DNA from: Stutzerimonas xanthomarina DSM 18231
GTDB taxonomy: Bacteria > Pseudomonadota > Gammaproteobacteria > Pseudomonadales > Pseudomonadaceae
Direction of reading: 5' to 3'
Assembly: GCF_900129835.1 (NCBI RefSeq)
Contig: NZ_FQXA01000006.1
Span: 1-64,000 of the forward strand
Length of the DNA stretch: 64,000 bases
The notes below the pieces were generated by a model. That model ran no database searches, was not told where the DNA came from, and was given only the letters and a program-made list of their open reading frames with translations. The translations under genes were made by a program, and so were the position numbers. Each line of letters opens with the position of its first letter. Position 1 is the first letter of the stretch. Of the stretch, positions 15,988 through 25,579 are shown piece after piece.

Positions 15988-17961
15988 ATGGTGACTTTCA
16001 ATCGACATCGGCTGGCTTGCGCAATCGCTGTAGCAACCTGGATGAGCACGCCGGTCAGTGCCGCAGAGCCGGTCGAACTAAAGAACGTCGTCGTGACCGC
16101 GTCGGGATTCGAGCAGCAGATCAAGCAGGCCCCCGCCTCCATCTCCGTGGTCACTCGCGAGGAACTGGAAAACAAATCCTATCGCGACGTCACCGATGCC
16201 CTGCGTGACATCCCCGGCGTCGTTGTCACCGGCGGCGCCAGCTCAAGCGATATCAGCATTCGCGGCATGGCGTCCAAGTACACCCTGATCCTCATCGATG
16301 GCAAGCGCATGGAGTCGCGCGCGACGCGCCCCAACAGCGACGGCCCCGGCATCGAGCAAGGCTGGACGCCGCCGCTGGAAGCCATCGAACGCATTGAGGT
16401 CGTGCGCGGCCCAATGTCCTCACTGTATGGCTCTGACGCCATGGGCGGCGTGATCAACATCATCACGCGCAAGGTGGCCGATACCTGGCGCGGCGGGCTG
16501 CGCACCGAAAAGACCTTCCAGGACCGCTCCGATTCCGGCGATTACCACACGCTGAACAGCTACCTCTCCGGTCCGCTGGTCGAAGGACTACTTGGGCTGC
16601 AGGTCTACGGACAGACAGCGCGCCGAGACGAGGATGACATCCCTCGCGGTTTCAACGAGCAGAAGACCGACAGCGGAACGGCAAAGCTGTCGTTCACGCC
16701 GAACGAGGCCAACGACATCGTTCTGGAAATGGGCAAGACCGAGCAGGAACGCAACGCCAGCGTGAGCCGCTCCGGCACGGGCAACAGCGATTCGCTGTCG
16801 GACTACGACCGCACGCATTATTCCATCAGCCACACCGGCCGCTGGGATTCAGGCCAGTCGGAGAGCTATTTGCAGCAGGAGCGCATCGAGAACCCGGGCC
16901 GTGAGATGGAGCTGGAAAACAGCGTGTTCAATACGCAAAGCTCGCTCTTTCTGGGTAGCCACATCGCCACATTCGGCGGCCAATACAAGTACGAGGATCT
17001 TTCGGACAAAGGCAACCAGCTACCTGGCGCTGAGGACCTCACCCGCCTGACACGCTGGTCCTGGGCACTATTTGCGGAAGACGAGTGGAGCCTGACCGAC
17101 AGCTTCGCGCTGACCACCGGCCTGCGCATGGACCGCGATGAGAACTACGGCACCCATTGGTCTCCGCGGGTTTATGGCGTGTGGCAGGCAGCCGAGCAAT
17201 GGACGGTCAAAGGTGGCGTCTCCAGTGGCTACCGCTCGCCGGATATTCGTGCAGTCGTGGACAACTGGGGGCAGATCACCGGCGGCGGACGGGGCGACCC
17301 CGCGGTTATTGTCGGCAACTCGGCTCTCAAACCCGAGGAAAGCCTGAGCCAGGAAATCGGCGTGTTGTGGGACAGCCTGAACGGTGTCTCGGCGGGCGTG
17401 ACCCTGTTCAACACCGACTTCGAAGACAAGATCACCGAGCTTCGCCGCTGCACGGATACTACCGGCAATGCCTCGGGCCAGTGCGTCGTCAATGGTGAGG
17501 CGTACCGTTTCATCAGTGATCGGGTGAACGTTGATGAAGCGCGCATGCGTGGCGTCGAGGCGACCTTTGATTGGGCGATCACCGAAACGGTGTCCCTGGG
17601 CGCCAACTACACCTACACCGAATCGGAGCAGCGCAGCGGCGACTTCCGCGGCGAACCGCTCAACCAGATGCCTGAGCACATGTTCAACACCATGCTGGAC
17701 TGGCAAACCAGCGACCGCCTTGGCACCTGGGCACGACTCAATTACCGCAGCGAAACCTCGGAATACCTCTCGCGTACCAGCATGGCGGAAAGTACCCCGG
17801 CGTACACCCTGGTTGACCTGGGCGGCACCTATGCACTGAACCAGAACGTCAAGCTGCTGGCGGGTGTGTACAACGTCTTCAACGAGCAGATCGACTACGA
17901 CAGCTACGAAACTGTGCTCGACGGGCGTCGCTACACGGTAGGAGTAAGCGCTTCGTTCTGA
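15988..17961 (+). CDS. TonB-dependent outer-membrane siderophore receptor (FepA/CirA-like)
   Basis: A 657-residue outer-membrane receptor. The signal peptide ends near residue 25 (PVSA). Next is a TonB-box-like ELKNVVVTAS, then the plug domain with TDALRDIPGVVVTGG, IDGKRMESR and ERIEVVRGPMSSLYGSDAMGGVINI, the standard plug signature. The barrel occupies the rest and ends in Phe (VSASF), as needed for assembly. The composition of the plug and the acidic extracellular loops fits receptors of the catecholate FepA/PfeA/CirA branch, but the ligand is inferred. It follows a two-component system and a Fur box. Confidence 0.9.
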   Translation: MVTFNRHRLACAIAVATWMSTPVSAAEPVELKNVVVTASGFEQQIKQAPASISVVTREELENKSYRDVTDALRDIPGVVVTGGASSSDISIRGMASKYTLILIDGKRMESRATRPNSDGPGIEQGWTPPLEAIERIEVVRGPMSSLYGSDAMGGVINIITRKVADTWRGGLRTEKTFQDRSDSGDYHTLNSYLSGPLVEGLLGLQVYGQTARRDEDDIPRGFNEQKTDSGTAKLSFTPNEANDIVLEMGKTEQERNASVSRSGTGNSDSLSDYDRTHYSISHTGRWDSGQSESYLQQERIENPGREMELENSVFNTQSSLFLGSHIATFGGQYKYEDLSDKGNQLPGAEDLTRLTRWSWALFAEDEWSLTDSFALTTGLRMDRDENYGTHWSPRVYGVWQAAEQWTVKGGVSSGYRSPDIRAVVDNWGQITGGGRGDPAVIVGNSALKPEESLSQEIGVLWDSLNGVSAGVTLFNTDFEDKITELRRCTDTTGNASGQCVVNGEAYRFISDRVNVDEARMRGVEATFDWAITETVSLGANYTYTESEQRSGDFRGEPLNQMPEHMFNTMLDWQTSDRLGTWARLNYRSETSEYLSRTSMAESTPAYTLVDLGGTYALNQNVKLLAGVYNVFNEQIDYDSYETVLDGRRYTVGVSASF

Positions 17962-18081
17962 GGATTCATGAGAGACGCTTTGCCCAGCCAGGCCTCTCGC
18001 TTCGCTTAACGAGACTGGCGTAACGCTCATCAGGCTGGCCCGGGCGCAAGGGCGTTGCCCTCTCGGTTGATCACAACACCC

Positions 18082-18117
18082 ATGCCCGGCCGGCTCTTGA
18101 GACGGTTGGGCATTTTT
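18082..18117 (+). terminator. Rho-independent terminator
   Basis: ATGCCCGGCCG pairs with CGGTTGGGCAT (11 bp, two G-U pairs) around loop GCTCTTGAGA, followed by TTTTT. It lies 120 bp after the receptor gene. The following membrane operon must therefore be initiated downstream or by read-through. Confidence 0.8.
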
Positions 18118-18144
18118 CGTACGAACTTCACTCGGAATCCAGTC

Positions 18145-18447
18145 GTGCCCCGTTCTGCCACTCAATCGAAAAGTGCCTGGCCTGCCATCGCCACCCGCAC
18201 CGTGCTGGCCCTCCTGGGCGGTTACGCCTTCACCTATGCCTTCACTGCCGCGCTCGCGCAGTGGCTGCCGCTGGATCCGGTGGACGCGGTTAGCACGGCC
18301 TCGTTGCTGTCGTTCGTGGTGTACCTGACGTTCCTGCTCTGGGCGTTCGCCGCTGCCTCGCTGTGGCGGGTACTGATCGGCGCTGGGCTCGCAATTCCCT
18401 TGGCTGTCATCGGCTTCTGGCCGCAATTGCTGGAGGTGCTGCGATGA
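18145..18447 (+). CDS. DUF3649 membrane protein (iron-uptake-associated)
   Basis: A 100-residue protein with hydrophobic segments (TVLALLGGYAFTYAFTAALA, TASLLSFVVYLTFLLWAFAA and a third before the end). It matches the small DUF3649 proteins found next to PepSY and DUF3325 genes in iron-uptake loci. GTG at 18145 is preferred, with GGA upstream; longer frames from 18055 or 18082 would run through the terminator. It overlaps the next gene by ATGA. Its role is unknown; siderophore processing or export at the inner membrane is a guess. Confidence 0.75.
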   Translation: MPRSATQSKSAWPAIATRTVLALLGGYAFTYAFTAALAQWLPLDPVDAVSTASLLSFVVYLTFLLWAFAAASLWRVLIGAGLAIPLAVIGFWPQLLEVLR

Positions 18448-20072
18448 AAGGCAGCCTGACCCAACCGATGTCCTGGCTGCATACCTGGTGCGGGCTGTTG
18501 CTCGGCTGGATGCTGTTTGCGATTTTTCTCACCGGCACTCTTGCGGTGTTCGACAAGGAGATCAACTGGTGGATGCAGCCGGAGCTGACCGATCAGGCGC
18601 AGTCTCCTGCCGCTGCGGCCAACGTGGCGCAGCGCTGGTTGATGGATAACCATGCGGACCAAACGAACTGGAACATTAGCCTGCCCACTGAGCGCTCGCC
18701 GGATCTGAGCGTATCGGTCGGTGAGCGGCGCCGAGGCGCCGTGAGCACTCAGCTGGACCCGGTTTCCGGGGCGACCGTCGAACCGCGCGAAACCATCGGC
18801 GGTAACTTCTTCTTCCATTTCCACTACACCCTGCACCTGCCGCGCACGCTGGGCGTATGGCTGGTGGGGTTCGCGGCCATGGCGATGCTGGTGGCGCTGA
18901 TCAGCGGGATCATCATCCACAAGAAGCTCTTCAAGGAGTTCTTCACTTTTCGGCCCGCCAAAGGGCAGCGCTCCTGGCTGGACGCGCATAACGCCAGTGC
19001 CGTTCTGCTACTGCCGTTCCATCTGATGATCACCTATACGGGCCTGGCAATCTTCTTTCTGCTTTACATGCCGGCAGCAGTCGACGCGCTGTATGACGGC
19101 GACCGTCAGGCCTATTTCCGCGACGCACAGCCAGCCCGCGCAGCGGAGCAAGGCCACCGCGAGCAGCAGGCTGCGCAAGGCGAACAGGCGTCACGTGAAG
19201 TGCAGCCCGGACGCAGTGAGACAACCCGCGGCGAAGGCCGTGCCAGACCTGCTTCAGCACCGGCAGCACCTCAGATTGCGCTGGGCGGGATCGTCAGCCG
19301 CGCCGAGGCACACTACGGCGCAGGCATGATCGGCGGTCTGGCCGTGAGCAACCCGGGCCGGGCCAATGCTCAGGTCACGGCGCGCCCGGTGCTGGGCAAC
19401 CGCATCGAGCTGACCAAGGGCGAAGGCATGGTCTTCAACGGCGTTACCGGCGAACTGATCCAGGCGCCGGAGCTGTCGCGCACCAGCCAACTGACCCAAC
19501 GAGTCATGGCAGGCCTGCACTTCGCGCAGTTCGGCGGTTATCCGATGCGCTGGCTGTATTTCGTCTGTGGCCTGATCAGCTGCGCCATGATCGGCACAGG
19601 ACTGGTGCTCTATACCGTCAAGCAACGCAAGCAAAGCAAGGCCAACCCGCATTTCCTGAGGGTCGTCGAAAGTCTGAACGTAGCGGTGGTCGCCGGGCTT
19701 TCGCTTGCCTGCATCGCCCTGCTGTGGGGAAATCGGCTGCTACCGGCCGCGCTGGAAGACCGTCAGAACTGGGAATTGCGGGTGTTCTTCGGCATCTGGG
19801 CGTTGAGCTGGTTACACGGGTGGGCCCGCAAGCCTTTACACGCGTGGCGAGAGCAAATCTTCGCTTCGGCAGTACTGGCGCTCAGCCTGCCGCTGCTGGA
19901 CCTGATGACAGGAAACCTGACCGCCGACAGCATGCGCGTGTCGCTGAGCGTCAGCATGGTGATGACAGGCCTGCTGCTTGCCTGGACGGCCTGGAAGATT
20001 CCTAAGGCAGTCGCCGCCCGAAAGGCGCGGTCTGCTTCTCTCAACCGCCCCGTCACTGGAGCCTCGTCATGA
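18444..20072 (+). CDS. PepSY-associated transmembrane protein (PiuB-like)
   Basis: A 542-residue inner-membrane protein. It opens with the PepSY_TM signature MSWLHTWCGLLLGWMLFAIF, LTGTLAVFDKEINWWMQP. A second helix follows HFHYTLHLP, with histidines that in this family are thought to bind heme or iron; a Gln/Arg/Glu-rich linker (about 215-270) and further TM helices follow (WLYFVCGLISCAMIGTGLVL). Such proteins, called PiuB, are repressed by iron and may reduce ferric siderophores. Starts inside the DUF3649 stop and ends inside the DUF3325 start (ATGA), so three-gene translational coupling is likely. Confidence 0.85.
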   Translation: MKGSLTQPMSWLHTWCGLLLGWMLFAIFLTGTLAVFDKEINWWMQPELTDQAQSPAAAANVAQRWLMDNHADQTNWNISLPTERSPDLSVSVGERRRGAVSTQLDPVSGATVEPRETIGGNFFFHFHYTLHLPRTLGVWLVGFAAMAMLVALISGIIIHKKLFKEFFTFRPAKGQRSWLDAHNASAVLLLPFHLMITYTGLAIFFLLYMPAAVDALYDGDRQAYFRDAQPARAAEQGHREQQAAQGEQASREVQPGRSETTRGEGRARPASAPAAPQIALGGIVSRAEAHYGAGMIGGLAVSNPGRANAQVTARPVLGNRIELTKGEGMVFNGVTGELIQAPELSRTSQLTQRVMAGLHFAQFGGYPMRWLYFVCGLISCAMIGTGLVLYTVKQRKQSKANPHFLRVVESLNVAVVAGLSLACIALLWGNRLLPAALEDRQNWELRVFFGIWALSWLHGWARKPLHAWREQIFASAVLALSLPLLDLMTGNLTADSMRVSLSVSMVMTGLLLAWTAWKIPKAVAARKARSASLNRPVTGASS

Positions 20073-20404
20073 ACGGCTCCGCACTACTGGCCAGCCTCGT
20101 GTTGGCGTATGCCGGCATGCTGGGTTTCTGTCTGGGGAAAGAGCGCCACTGGAAACAGCTGGTCAGCCCGCGCATGCCTGCGCAACTTCGCCGCCTCTGC
20201 ATTCCGGCCGGCAGCCTTCTGCTCGGCCTAGCCGTGTATGTGGCAGGACAGGTCTGGCCCAGCGGCATGGCAATAGTCGCCTGGTTCGGCCTGATCTCGC
20301 TCACCGGCTTCGCCCTGCTCATGCTGATCCCCTATGCGCCGCGTTTGGCCACCGCCTTGCCTGCGCTGGGAGGGATGGTCTGGATCATTCTGGCGCTGGT
20401 TTGA
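20069..20404 (+). CDS. DUF3325 membrane protein
   Basis: A 111-residue protein with about four hydrophobic helices (LLASLVLAYAGMLGFCLGKE, LCIPAGSLLLGLAVYVA, FGLISLTGFALLMLIPYAP, LGGMVWIILALV). It matches the DUF3325 family, always found as the last gene of PepSY/DUF3649 iron-regulated clusters. The start overlaps the PepSY stop by ATGA. Function unknown. Confidence 0.78.
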   Translation: MNGSALLASLVLAYAGMLGFCLGKERHWKQLVSPRMPAQLRRLCIPAGSLLLGLAVYVAGQVWPSGMAIVAWFGLISLTGFALLMLIPYAPRLATALPALGGMVWIILALV

Positions 20405-20871
20405 GTGGTTGCTAACGCGGTCAGGGCCACTGAAGGCGGCCGCTAGCGGAACGCGGTGAGATCATTCCCGCGCTAAGCTCGAATGCATCCATCACAACCC
20501 CCTACGGCAGGATATGTAGATGCCCGAAGTACTGGCGAGAGTCGAGTGCGCGGTGCTATGCGGTCAAGACGGGTTGCTCGAGCGCACGCGCTGGAGCAGG
20601 TATTCGGCAATTGACGCAGAGCGTCACGGCGGCGCTCCCACGTGGGAACGAGGGAGCGGTTAATAGCCCATGCAGGATGACGTTGAGTGAAGCGATACCT
20701 ATCGAGCGAATTCGCCCCTCGGATCCTGATGGGTGTAGCAAGCTCAAGCCATCCTAAAGAGCCAGGTTTTCTTTAGATCCTTCTGCTCACCGTGGAGAGG
20801 CAGGCTGCAGGTTTGCGGCAGATCCTGGCTGGCCTACGCATGGGCCGCCAGGACATGCAGGGCTTTTTCGC
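20405..20871. other. 467-bp intergenic region with REP-like palindrome remnants
   Basis: No gene is seen. TCCCACGTGGGA (20636-20647), within a larger CGCTCC...GGAGCG inverted pair, resembles remnants of the dispersed 'CCACG...GGAACG' palindromes common in pseudomonads. The region lies between two convergent iron-uptake units and may carry terminators, but none with a T tract was found. Confidence 0.4.
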
Positions 20872-22986
20872 TTACCAGTTGTAGCTGACCTTCGCCGTGA
20901 TCTCGCGGCCGGGGTTGTAGTAGTCCGCAGTGCCTGAGCCAACTACGTGTTGCTCGTCCAGCAGGTTGCTGACGTTGATGGCCAGATCGGTGTCTTTGAG
21001 GATCTGGTAGTTGAAAGCGGCATCAAACAGGGTGGTGGCATCGCTTTTAGCGCTGTTAGCGGGATTGAAGTAATACGCGCCTGTGTAGCGCGCACCCAAA
21101 CCGACACTCATTGTCGTGCCTGGCAAGTTGTAATAGCTCCACAGTGATGCCGAATGTTTGGGCGCCGCTTCGAACTCGTTACCCTCGAGCGAAGCGCCAC
21201 TGCGCAACGTTCCGCGAAGCACCTCCGATTCCATGTAGGAATAGCCACCGATCAGGCTCAGGTTTTCAGTCAGTTCTGCCTTGGCCTCCAGATCGAGACC
21301 GCGCACACGCGACTCACCAATGGTTTCCCGTTCGATAGTGCCATTAGGCTGTACGACCGCGACGGTAATGTCTTCCTGAGTCAGATCGTAAACGGCTGCA
21401 GAGAACAACGCATTCATGTTCGTGGGCGAGTACTTCACCCCCACTTCGTATTGCTTGCCGCGCTCTTGGGTGACGCCAATGGATGGCGGCGCGACGGATT
21501 CCACCATGCTGACGTAGGTGGAAACTTCGTCGTTCACGATGTAGGTCAATGCCCCGCGAACAGAGTTTTCCGAGAAGGTATCCGAGGCTCTAACGTTGGT
21601 GATGTCGGTGCTGGAAAGATCCAGTGAGTCGTTGCGGATACCACCCGTAACGATAAAGCGCTCGAAGAATGACAGGTTCTGCTGCACGAAAACCGACTTG
21701 GTGGTGTAGTCCTGTTTGTTACGGCTATAGGGGACCAGACCGACCGGGGCACCGCCGTAGACGGGACTGGCGATGTCGATGGGAGAAACGCCTTGATAGA
21801 AAGAACTATCCTCGGACGAGGCATCGCGATACTCCACCCCTACCATCGTGCTGCTATCAATGTTTTCAAATCGGGCATCGTACTGAAGCATCAAGTTGCC
21901 GTTTAGCTGGTCGGCGTCAGTGTCGGTACCAAAAGCATCACGATTGAGTAAGGTTCCAGTCCCCGTGCCGTTCAGGTACACGTAGCCAAAATCATCAGTC
22001 AGCTCGCTGTAACGCAGATTGCTGCGCAGGACGAAACCATTGTCGAAATCATGAGTGAAGTTGCCGCTTAGACTGGTGCGTTCGACATCATGAAAGTTGT
22101 AGTCAGGCTCGCCATATAATTTGCTGCGGTCGTACTCCTTATCTTTCGGATAACCGCCGCTGTTGGGCGTGCTGGTTGTCTTGAGGTAGTCGAGAATTAC
22201 CGTTGCCGAGGTGAATGCCGTCGGTGCCCAGGTCAGGCCGCCCATCAAGAACTTGTTGTCGTCCTCTGAGTGATCGTACTCACGATCGCTGTTCTGGATC
22301 TTACCCGTGAAGCGGTAGGCCAAAGTCTGATCTTCATTCAACGAGTCCCCGACATCGATGCCGGTTTCAACATGATCATAGGAGCCGTAGGTCACGTAGC
22401 CCTGGCCGAACTTGTCGAACCGCGGCTGCTTGGTGACGAAGTTCACCGAGCCACCCGGATCTGCCGGGCCAAACAAGGTTGAGTTGGCACCACGGAGGAT
22501 TTCGACGCGCTCATAGGCGAAGGGCTCTTCGCGTACGCCGCGCATCGATCCCAGAGTCAGGCCATCACGGTACGTGGTGGCCTGAAAGCCACGAATCTTG
22601 AAGTAATCGTTGCGATCGTCAGTGCCGTAGTAGTCGGCGATGACGCCCGGGGTGTACTGCAGAACCTCTTCAGTGGTACTGGCGCTGCGCTGCTCGATTT
22701 CCTTTTGGGTGACCACCGAAACCGAAGCGGGCGTGTTAAGGATACTGGTAGGAACCTTGCCGCCGACCCAAAGCTCCTGAGCAACAACCGTGCTGGCGTC
22801 GTCGCCGGCAGATGCGCTGGCATTGACGATGATGGGCGCCAGGCGAAACGGCTCTTCAGTATCCGTGCGGGCCGACTCTTGCGCGCTAACGCTCAAGGGT
22901 GCGGCTACCGCACAGCACAGAAACGCGGTGGTGGTACGTCGCCAAGGTGTCTGCGCCTTGTAAAGCCCGGCCTTACTACCAGTCAT
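20872..22986 (-). CDS. TonB-dependent siderophore receptor (ferrichrome/hydroxamate type)
   Basis: A 704-residue receptor of the TonB-siderophore family. The signal peptide ends near residue 36 (SVSAQ). The N-terminal segment includes PIIVNASA, likely the TonB box. Plug features are PASVSVVTQKEIEQR, TPGVIADYYG, DYFKIRGFQATTYRDGL and ERVEILRGANSTLFGPADPGGSVNFVTKQP, which match FhuA/FiuA/FoxA-type receptors rather than FepA. It ends VSYNW, with terminal Trp. The ligand (ferrichrome, ferrioxamine or similar) is inferred. It runs convergent to the DUF3325 operon and has A+T-rich GATAAT-like hexamers upstream. Confidence 0.88.
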   Translation of the reverse strand: MTGSKAGLYKAQTPWRRTTTAFLCCAVAAPLSVSAQESARTDTEEPFRLAPIIVNASASAGDDASTVVAQELWVGGKVPTSILNTPASVSVVTQKEIEQRSASTTEEVLQYTPGVIADYYGTDDRNDYFKIRGFQATTYRDGLTLGSMRGVREEPFAYERVEILRGANSTLFGPADPGGSVNFVTKQPRFDKFGQGYVTYGSYDHVETGIDVGDSLNEDQTLAYRFTGKIQNSDREYDHSEDDNKFLMGGLTWAPTAFTSATVILDYLKTTSTPNSGGYPKDKEYDRSKLYGEPDYNFHDVERTSLSGNFTHDFDNGFVLRSNLRYSELTDDFGYVYLNGTGTGTLLNRDAFGTDTDADQLNGNLMLQYDARFENIDSSTMVGVEYRDASSEDSSFYQGVSPIDIASPVYGGAPVGLVPYSRNKQDYTTKSVFVQQNLSFFERFIVTGGIRNDSLDLSSTDITNVRASDTFSENSVRGALTYIVNDEVSTYVSMVESVAPPSIGVTQERGKQYEVGVKYSPTNMNALFSAAVYDLTQEDITVAVVQPNGTIERETIGESRVRGLDLEAKAELTENLSLIGGYSYMESEVLRGTLRSGASLEGNEFEAAPKHSASLWSYYNLPGTTMSVGLGARYTGAYYFNPANSAKSDATTLFDAAFNYQILKDTDLAINVSNLLDEQHVVGSGTADYYNPGREITAKVSYNW

Positions 22987-23065
22987 GCTTGAGGTCCTCT
23001 GTATTTAGTGGTTGGCAGCCGCATCTTCTGATTTTTGTTACATCAGGTCACATTGAGCCGCGGAC

Positions 23066-23108
23066 AACGGATAATAATCAATCGCGAATGAGATAAGTAA
23101 TCATTTAT
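23066..23108. promoter_or_regulatory. Candidate Fur-binding region upstream of the second receptor
   Basis: A run of GATAAT-like hexamers (GATAAT at 23070-23075 and the 19-mer at 23090-23108, GAGATAAGTAATCATTTAT) fits the hexamer-array view of Fur sites. It lies about 80-120 bp upstream of the receptor start at 22986 and is markedly A+T-rich. Individual matches are moderate. The rest of 22987-23321 has no gene. Confidence 0.45.
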
Positions 23109-23321
23109 TTAGCTAAACGAAAAACCTTCTCGTCCACATCACTAAAACTGGTGGATTTACTTGGTTAGGTAGCCGCCTCTCGCCGTAGCGCGAATCGTCG
23201 AGTCAGTGGCGTTCATCATCGCAATCGATATCCGGGCCTCGATCACTCGCCCGGCGGCCAGTCCCAAATGGCCCGTAAGTCTTTACAATGCGCGGCTTCG
23301 ATCTACACCCGGTCCGCGCTC

Positions 23322-25322
23322 ATGTCCTTGCCACAACATCACCTCGAATTGCTCTCCCCTGCCCGGGACACGACCATTGCACGTGAAGCCATCCTGCATG
23401 GCGCCGACGCGGTGTATATCGGCGGGCCGAGTTTCGGTGCGCGGCACAACGCTGAGAACAGCGTGGCGGACATCGCCGAGCTGGTGAAATTCGCCCACCT
23501 GTTTCACGCCCGGGTGTTCGTCACCATCAACACTATCCTCCATGACGACGAACTGGAAGCCGCGCGGGCGCTGATCTGGCAGCTCCACGAGATTGGTGTC
23601 GATGCGCTAATCGTGCAGGACATGGGTGTGATGGAAATGGACATCCCGCCGATCGAACTGCACGCCAGCACCCAAACCGACATCCGCACCCTGGAGCGCG
23701 CCACGTTTCTCGACAAGGCCGGTTTCTCTCAGCTGGTACTGGCTCGCGAATTGAACCTGCAGGAAATCCGTGCGATCAGCGATGCGACCGATGCGGCGAT
23801 CGAGTTCTTCATTCACGGCGCCCTGTGCGTGGCGTTTTCCGGGCAGTGCAACATTTCCCATGCGCAAAACGGCCGCAGCGCCAACCGTGGCGATTGCTCC
23901 CAGGCGTGCCGCCTGCCCTACACGCTCAAGGATGACCAGGGCCGCGTCGTTGCCTTCGACAAGCATCTGCTGTCGATGAAGGACAACAACCAGAGCGCCA
24001 ACCTGCGCGCGCTGGTCGACGCCGGCGTGCGCTCGTTCAAGATTGAGGGGCGCTACAAAGATGTGAGCTACGTGAAGAACATCACCGCTTACTACCGCCA
24101 GCGCCTCGACGAGATCCTCGCAGACCGCCCTGACCTGGCCCGCGCGTCCAGCGGCCGTACCGACCATTTCTTCGTGCCGGACCCGGACAAGACCTTCCAC
24201 CGCGGCAGCACCGACTACTTCGTCACCGACCGCAAGATCGACATCGGCGCCTTCGACTCACCGACCTTCACCGGCCTCGCCGTAGGCGAAGTGCTCAAGG
24301 TCGGCAAGCATGACCTGACCGTGCAGACCCGCGAGCCGCTGTCCAACGGCGACGGCCTCAACGTGCTGATCAAGCGCGAGGTGGTGGGTTTTCGCGCCAG
24401 CGTGGTCGAGCCGCTGAAGCAGTTCGAAGAGGACGGCCAATCGCTCTGGCAATACCGCGTGGAGCCTAACGAGATGCCCGACGCGATCCGCCAGCTACGC
24501 CCGAACCATCCGCTCAATCGCAACCTGGACCACAACTGGCAGAACGCGCTACTGAAGACCTCTGCCGAACGCCGCATCGGTGTGCGCTGGCTGGCCAAGC
24601 TGCGTGCGGACGAACTGGAACTGCACGTCACCAGCGAAGAAGGCGCCTATGCCAGCGTCTCGCTGGCCGGTCCATTCGGCGAAGCGAAGAAGCCGGAACA
24701 AGTGCCCGGCCAGATCGCCGACCTGCTGAGCCAACTGGGCACCACGATCTACCACGCCGAAGAAGTGGACGTGGACGCACCGCAGGCCTTCTTCATCCCC
24801 AACTCGCAGCTCAAGTCGCTGCGCCGCGAAGCCATCGAGGCGCTCACCGAAGCCCGTGAAGCGATCCGCCCACTAGGCAGCCGCAAGGCGGTCAGCGTAC
24901 CGCCGCCGGTCTACCCGGAAGCGCACCTGTCGTTCCTCTATAACGTCTACAACGAGAAAGCCCGCGACTTCTATCACCGTTACGGCGTGCAACTGATCGA
25001 TGCGGCCTACGAGGCCCATGAAGAAACCGGCGAAGTGCCGGTGATGATCACCAAACACTGCCTGCGCTTCTCCTTCAACCTTTGCCCGAAACAGGCCAAG
25101 GGTGTGACGGGCGTGCGCACCAAGGTCGCGCCGATGCAACTGATTCAAGGCGATGAAGTCCTGACGCTGAAGTTCGACTGCAAGCCCTGCGAGATGCACG
25201 TGATCGGCAAGATCAAGGGCAACATCCTCAACCTGCCGCAGCCCGGCAGCGCCAGCAGCGTGGTCGGGCACATCACGCCGGCCGATCTGATGAAGACCAT
25301 TCGTAGCAAACCGCACGCCTGA
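23322..25322 (+). CDS. rlhA: U32-family 23S rRNA C2501 hydroxylase, RlhA-like (YdcP)
   Basis: A 666-residue U32 'peptidase' family protein. Residues 1-300 form the U32 core with DAVYIGGPSFGAR, HLFHARVFVTINT, IHGALCVAFSGQCNISHAQNG and RGDCSQACRLPY; the four cysteines are the expected iron-sulfur or metal ligands. A long C-terminal part (from about 350) ends in a second conserved Cys segment, FDCKPCEMHVIGKIKG. The full length (about 650) matches E. coli RlhA, which makes 5-hydroxycytidine 2501 in 23S rRNA, and not the ~450-residue TrhP/YegQ. A longer frame begins upstream, but the start MSLPQHHLELLSPARD is the family's. Confidence 0.78.
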   Translation: MSLPQHHLELLSPARDTTIAREAILHGADAVYIGGPSFGARHNAENSVADIAELVKFAHLFHARVFVTINTILHDDELEAARALIWQLHEIGVDALIVQDMGVMEMDIPPIELHASTQTDIRTLERATFLDKAGFSQLVLARELNLQEIRAISDATDAAIEFFIHGALCVAFSGQCNISHAQNGRSANRGDCSQACRLPYTLKDDQGRVVAFDKHLLSMKDNNQSANLRALVDAGVRSFKIEGRYKDVSYVKNITAYYRQRLDEILADRPDLARASSGRTDHFFVPDPDKTFHRGSTDYFVTDRKIDIGAFDSPTFTGLAVGEVLKVGKHDLTVQTREPLSNGDGLNVLIKREVVGFRASVVEPLKQFEEDGQSLWQYRVEPNEMPDAIRQLRPNHPLNRNLDHNWQNALLKTSAERRIGVRWLAKLRADELELHVTSEEGAYASVSLAGPFGEAKKPEQVPGQIADLLSQLGTTIYHAEEVDVDAPQAFFIPNSQLKSLRREAIEALTEAREAIRPLGSRKAVSVPPPVYPEAHLSFLYNVYNEKARDFYHRYGVQLIDAAYEAHEETGEVPVMITKHCLRFSFNLCPKQAKGVTGVRTKVAPMQLIQGDEVLTLKFDCKPCEMHVIGKIKGNILNLPQPGSASSVVGHITPADLMKTIRSKPHA

Positions 25323-25579
25323 GATTAGGCCAGACCCAGCGGACGCCTTCGAGGTGTCCCACTGGCGCTGATAACCGGTCGCACCGTCAACAATAACGCC
25401 TGCAACCGGAAGTTGCGCACCGGGCCGCAGTGGCTGGTTGGCCAACTCTGCCGACGGAATAAGAAATAGCTGTCGAAATCCACTGCCTCAGCAAACTTAC
25501 TGGCGAATGGACACTCCTAATGGCACCGCGCCCTTACCCACCAAGGGCCTAAGCCTCAGCGTGAAACAAGGATCGAAGG

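Noticed and set aside
17068-18426. 452-codon minus-strand open frame
   Set aside because: Antisense to the TonB receptor and DUF3649 gene; product is low-complexity and has no domain.
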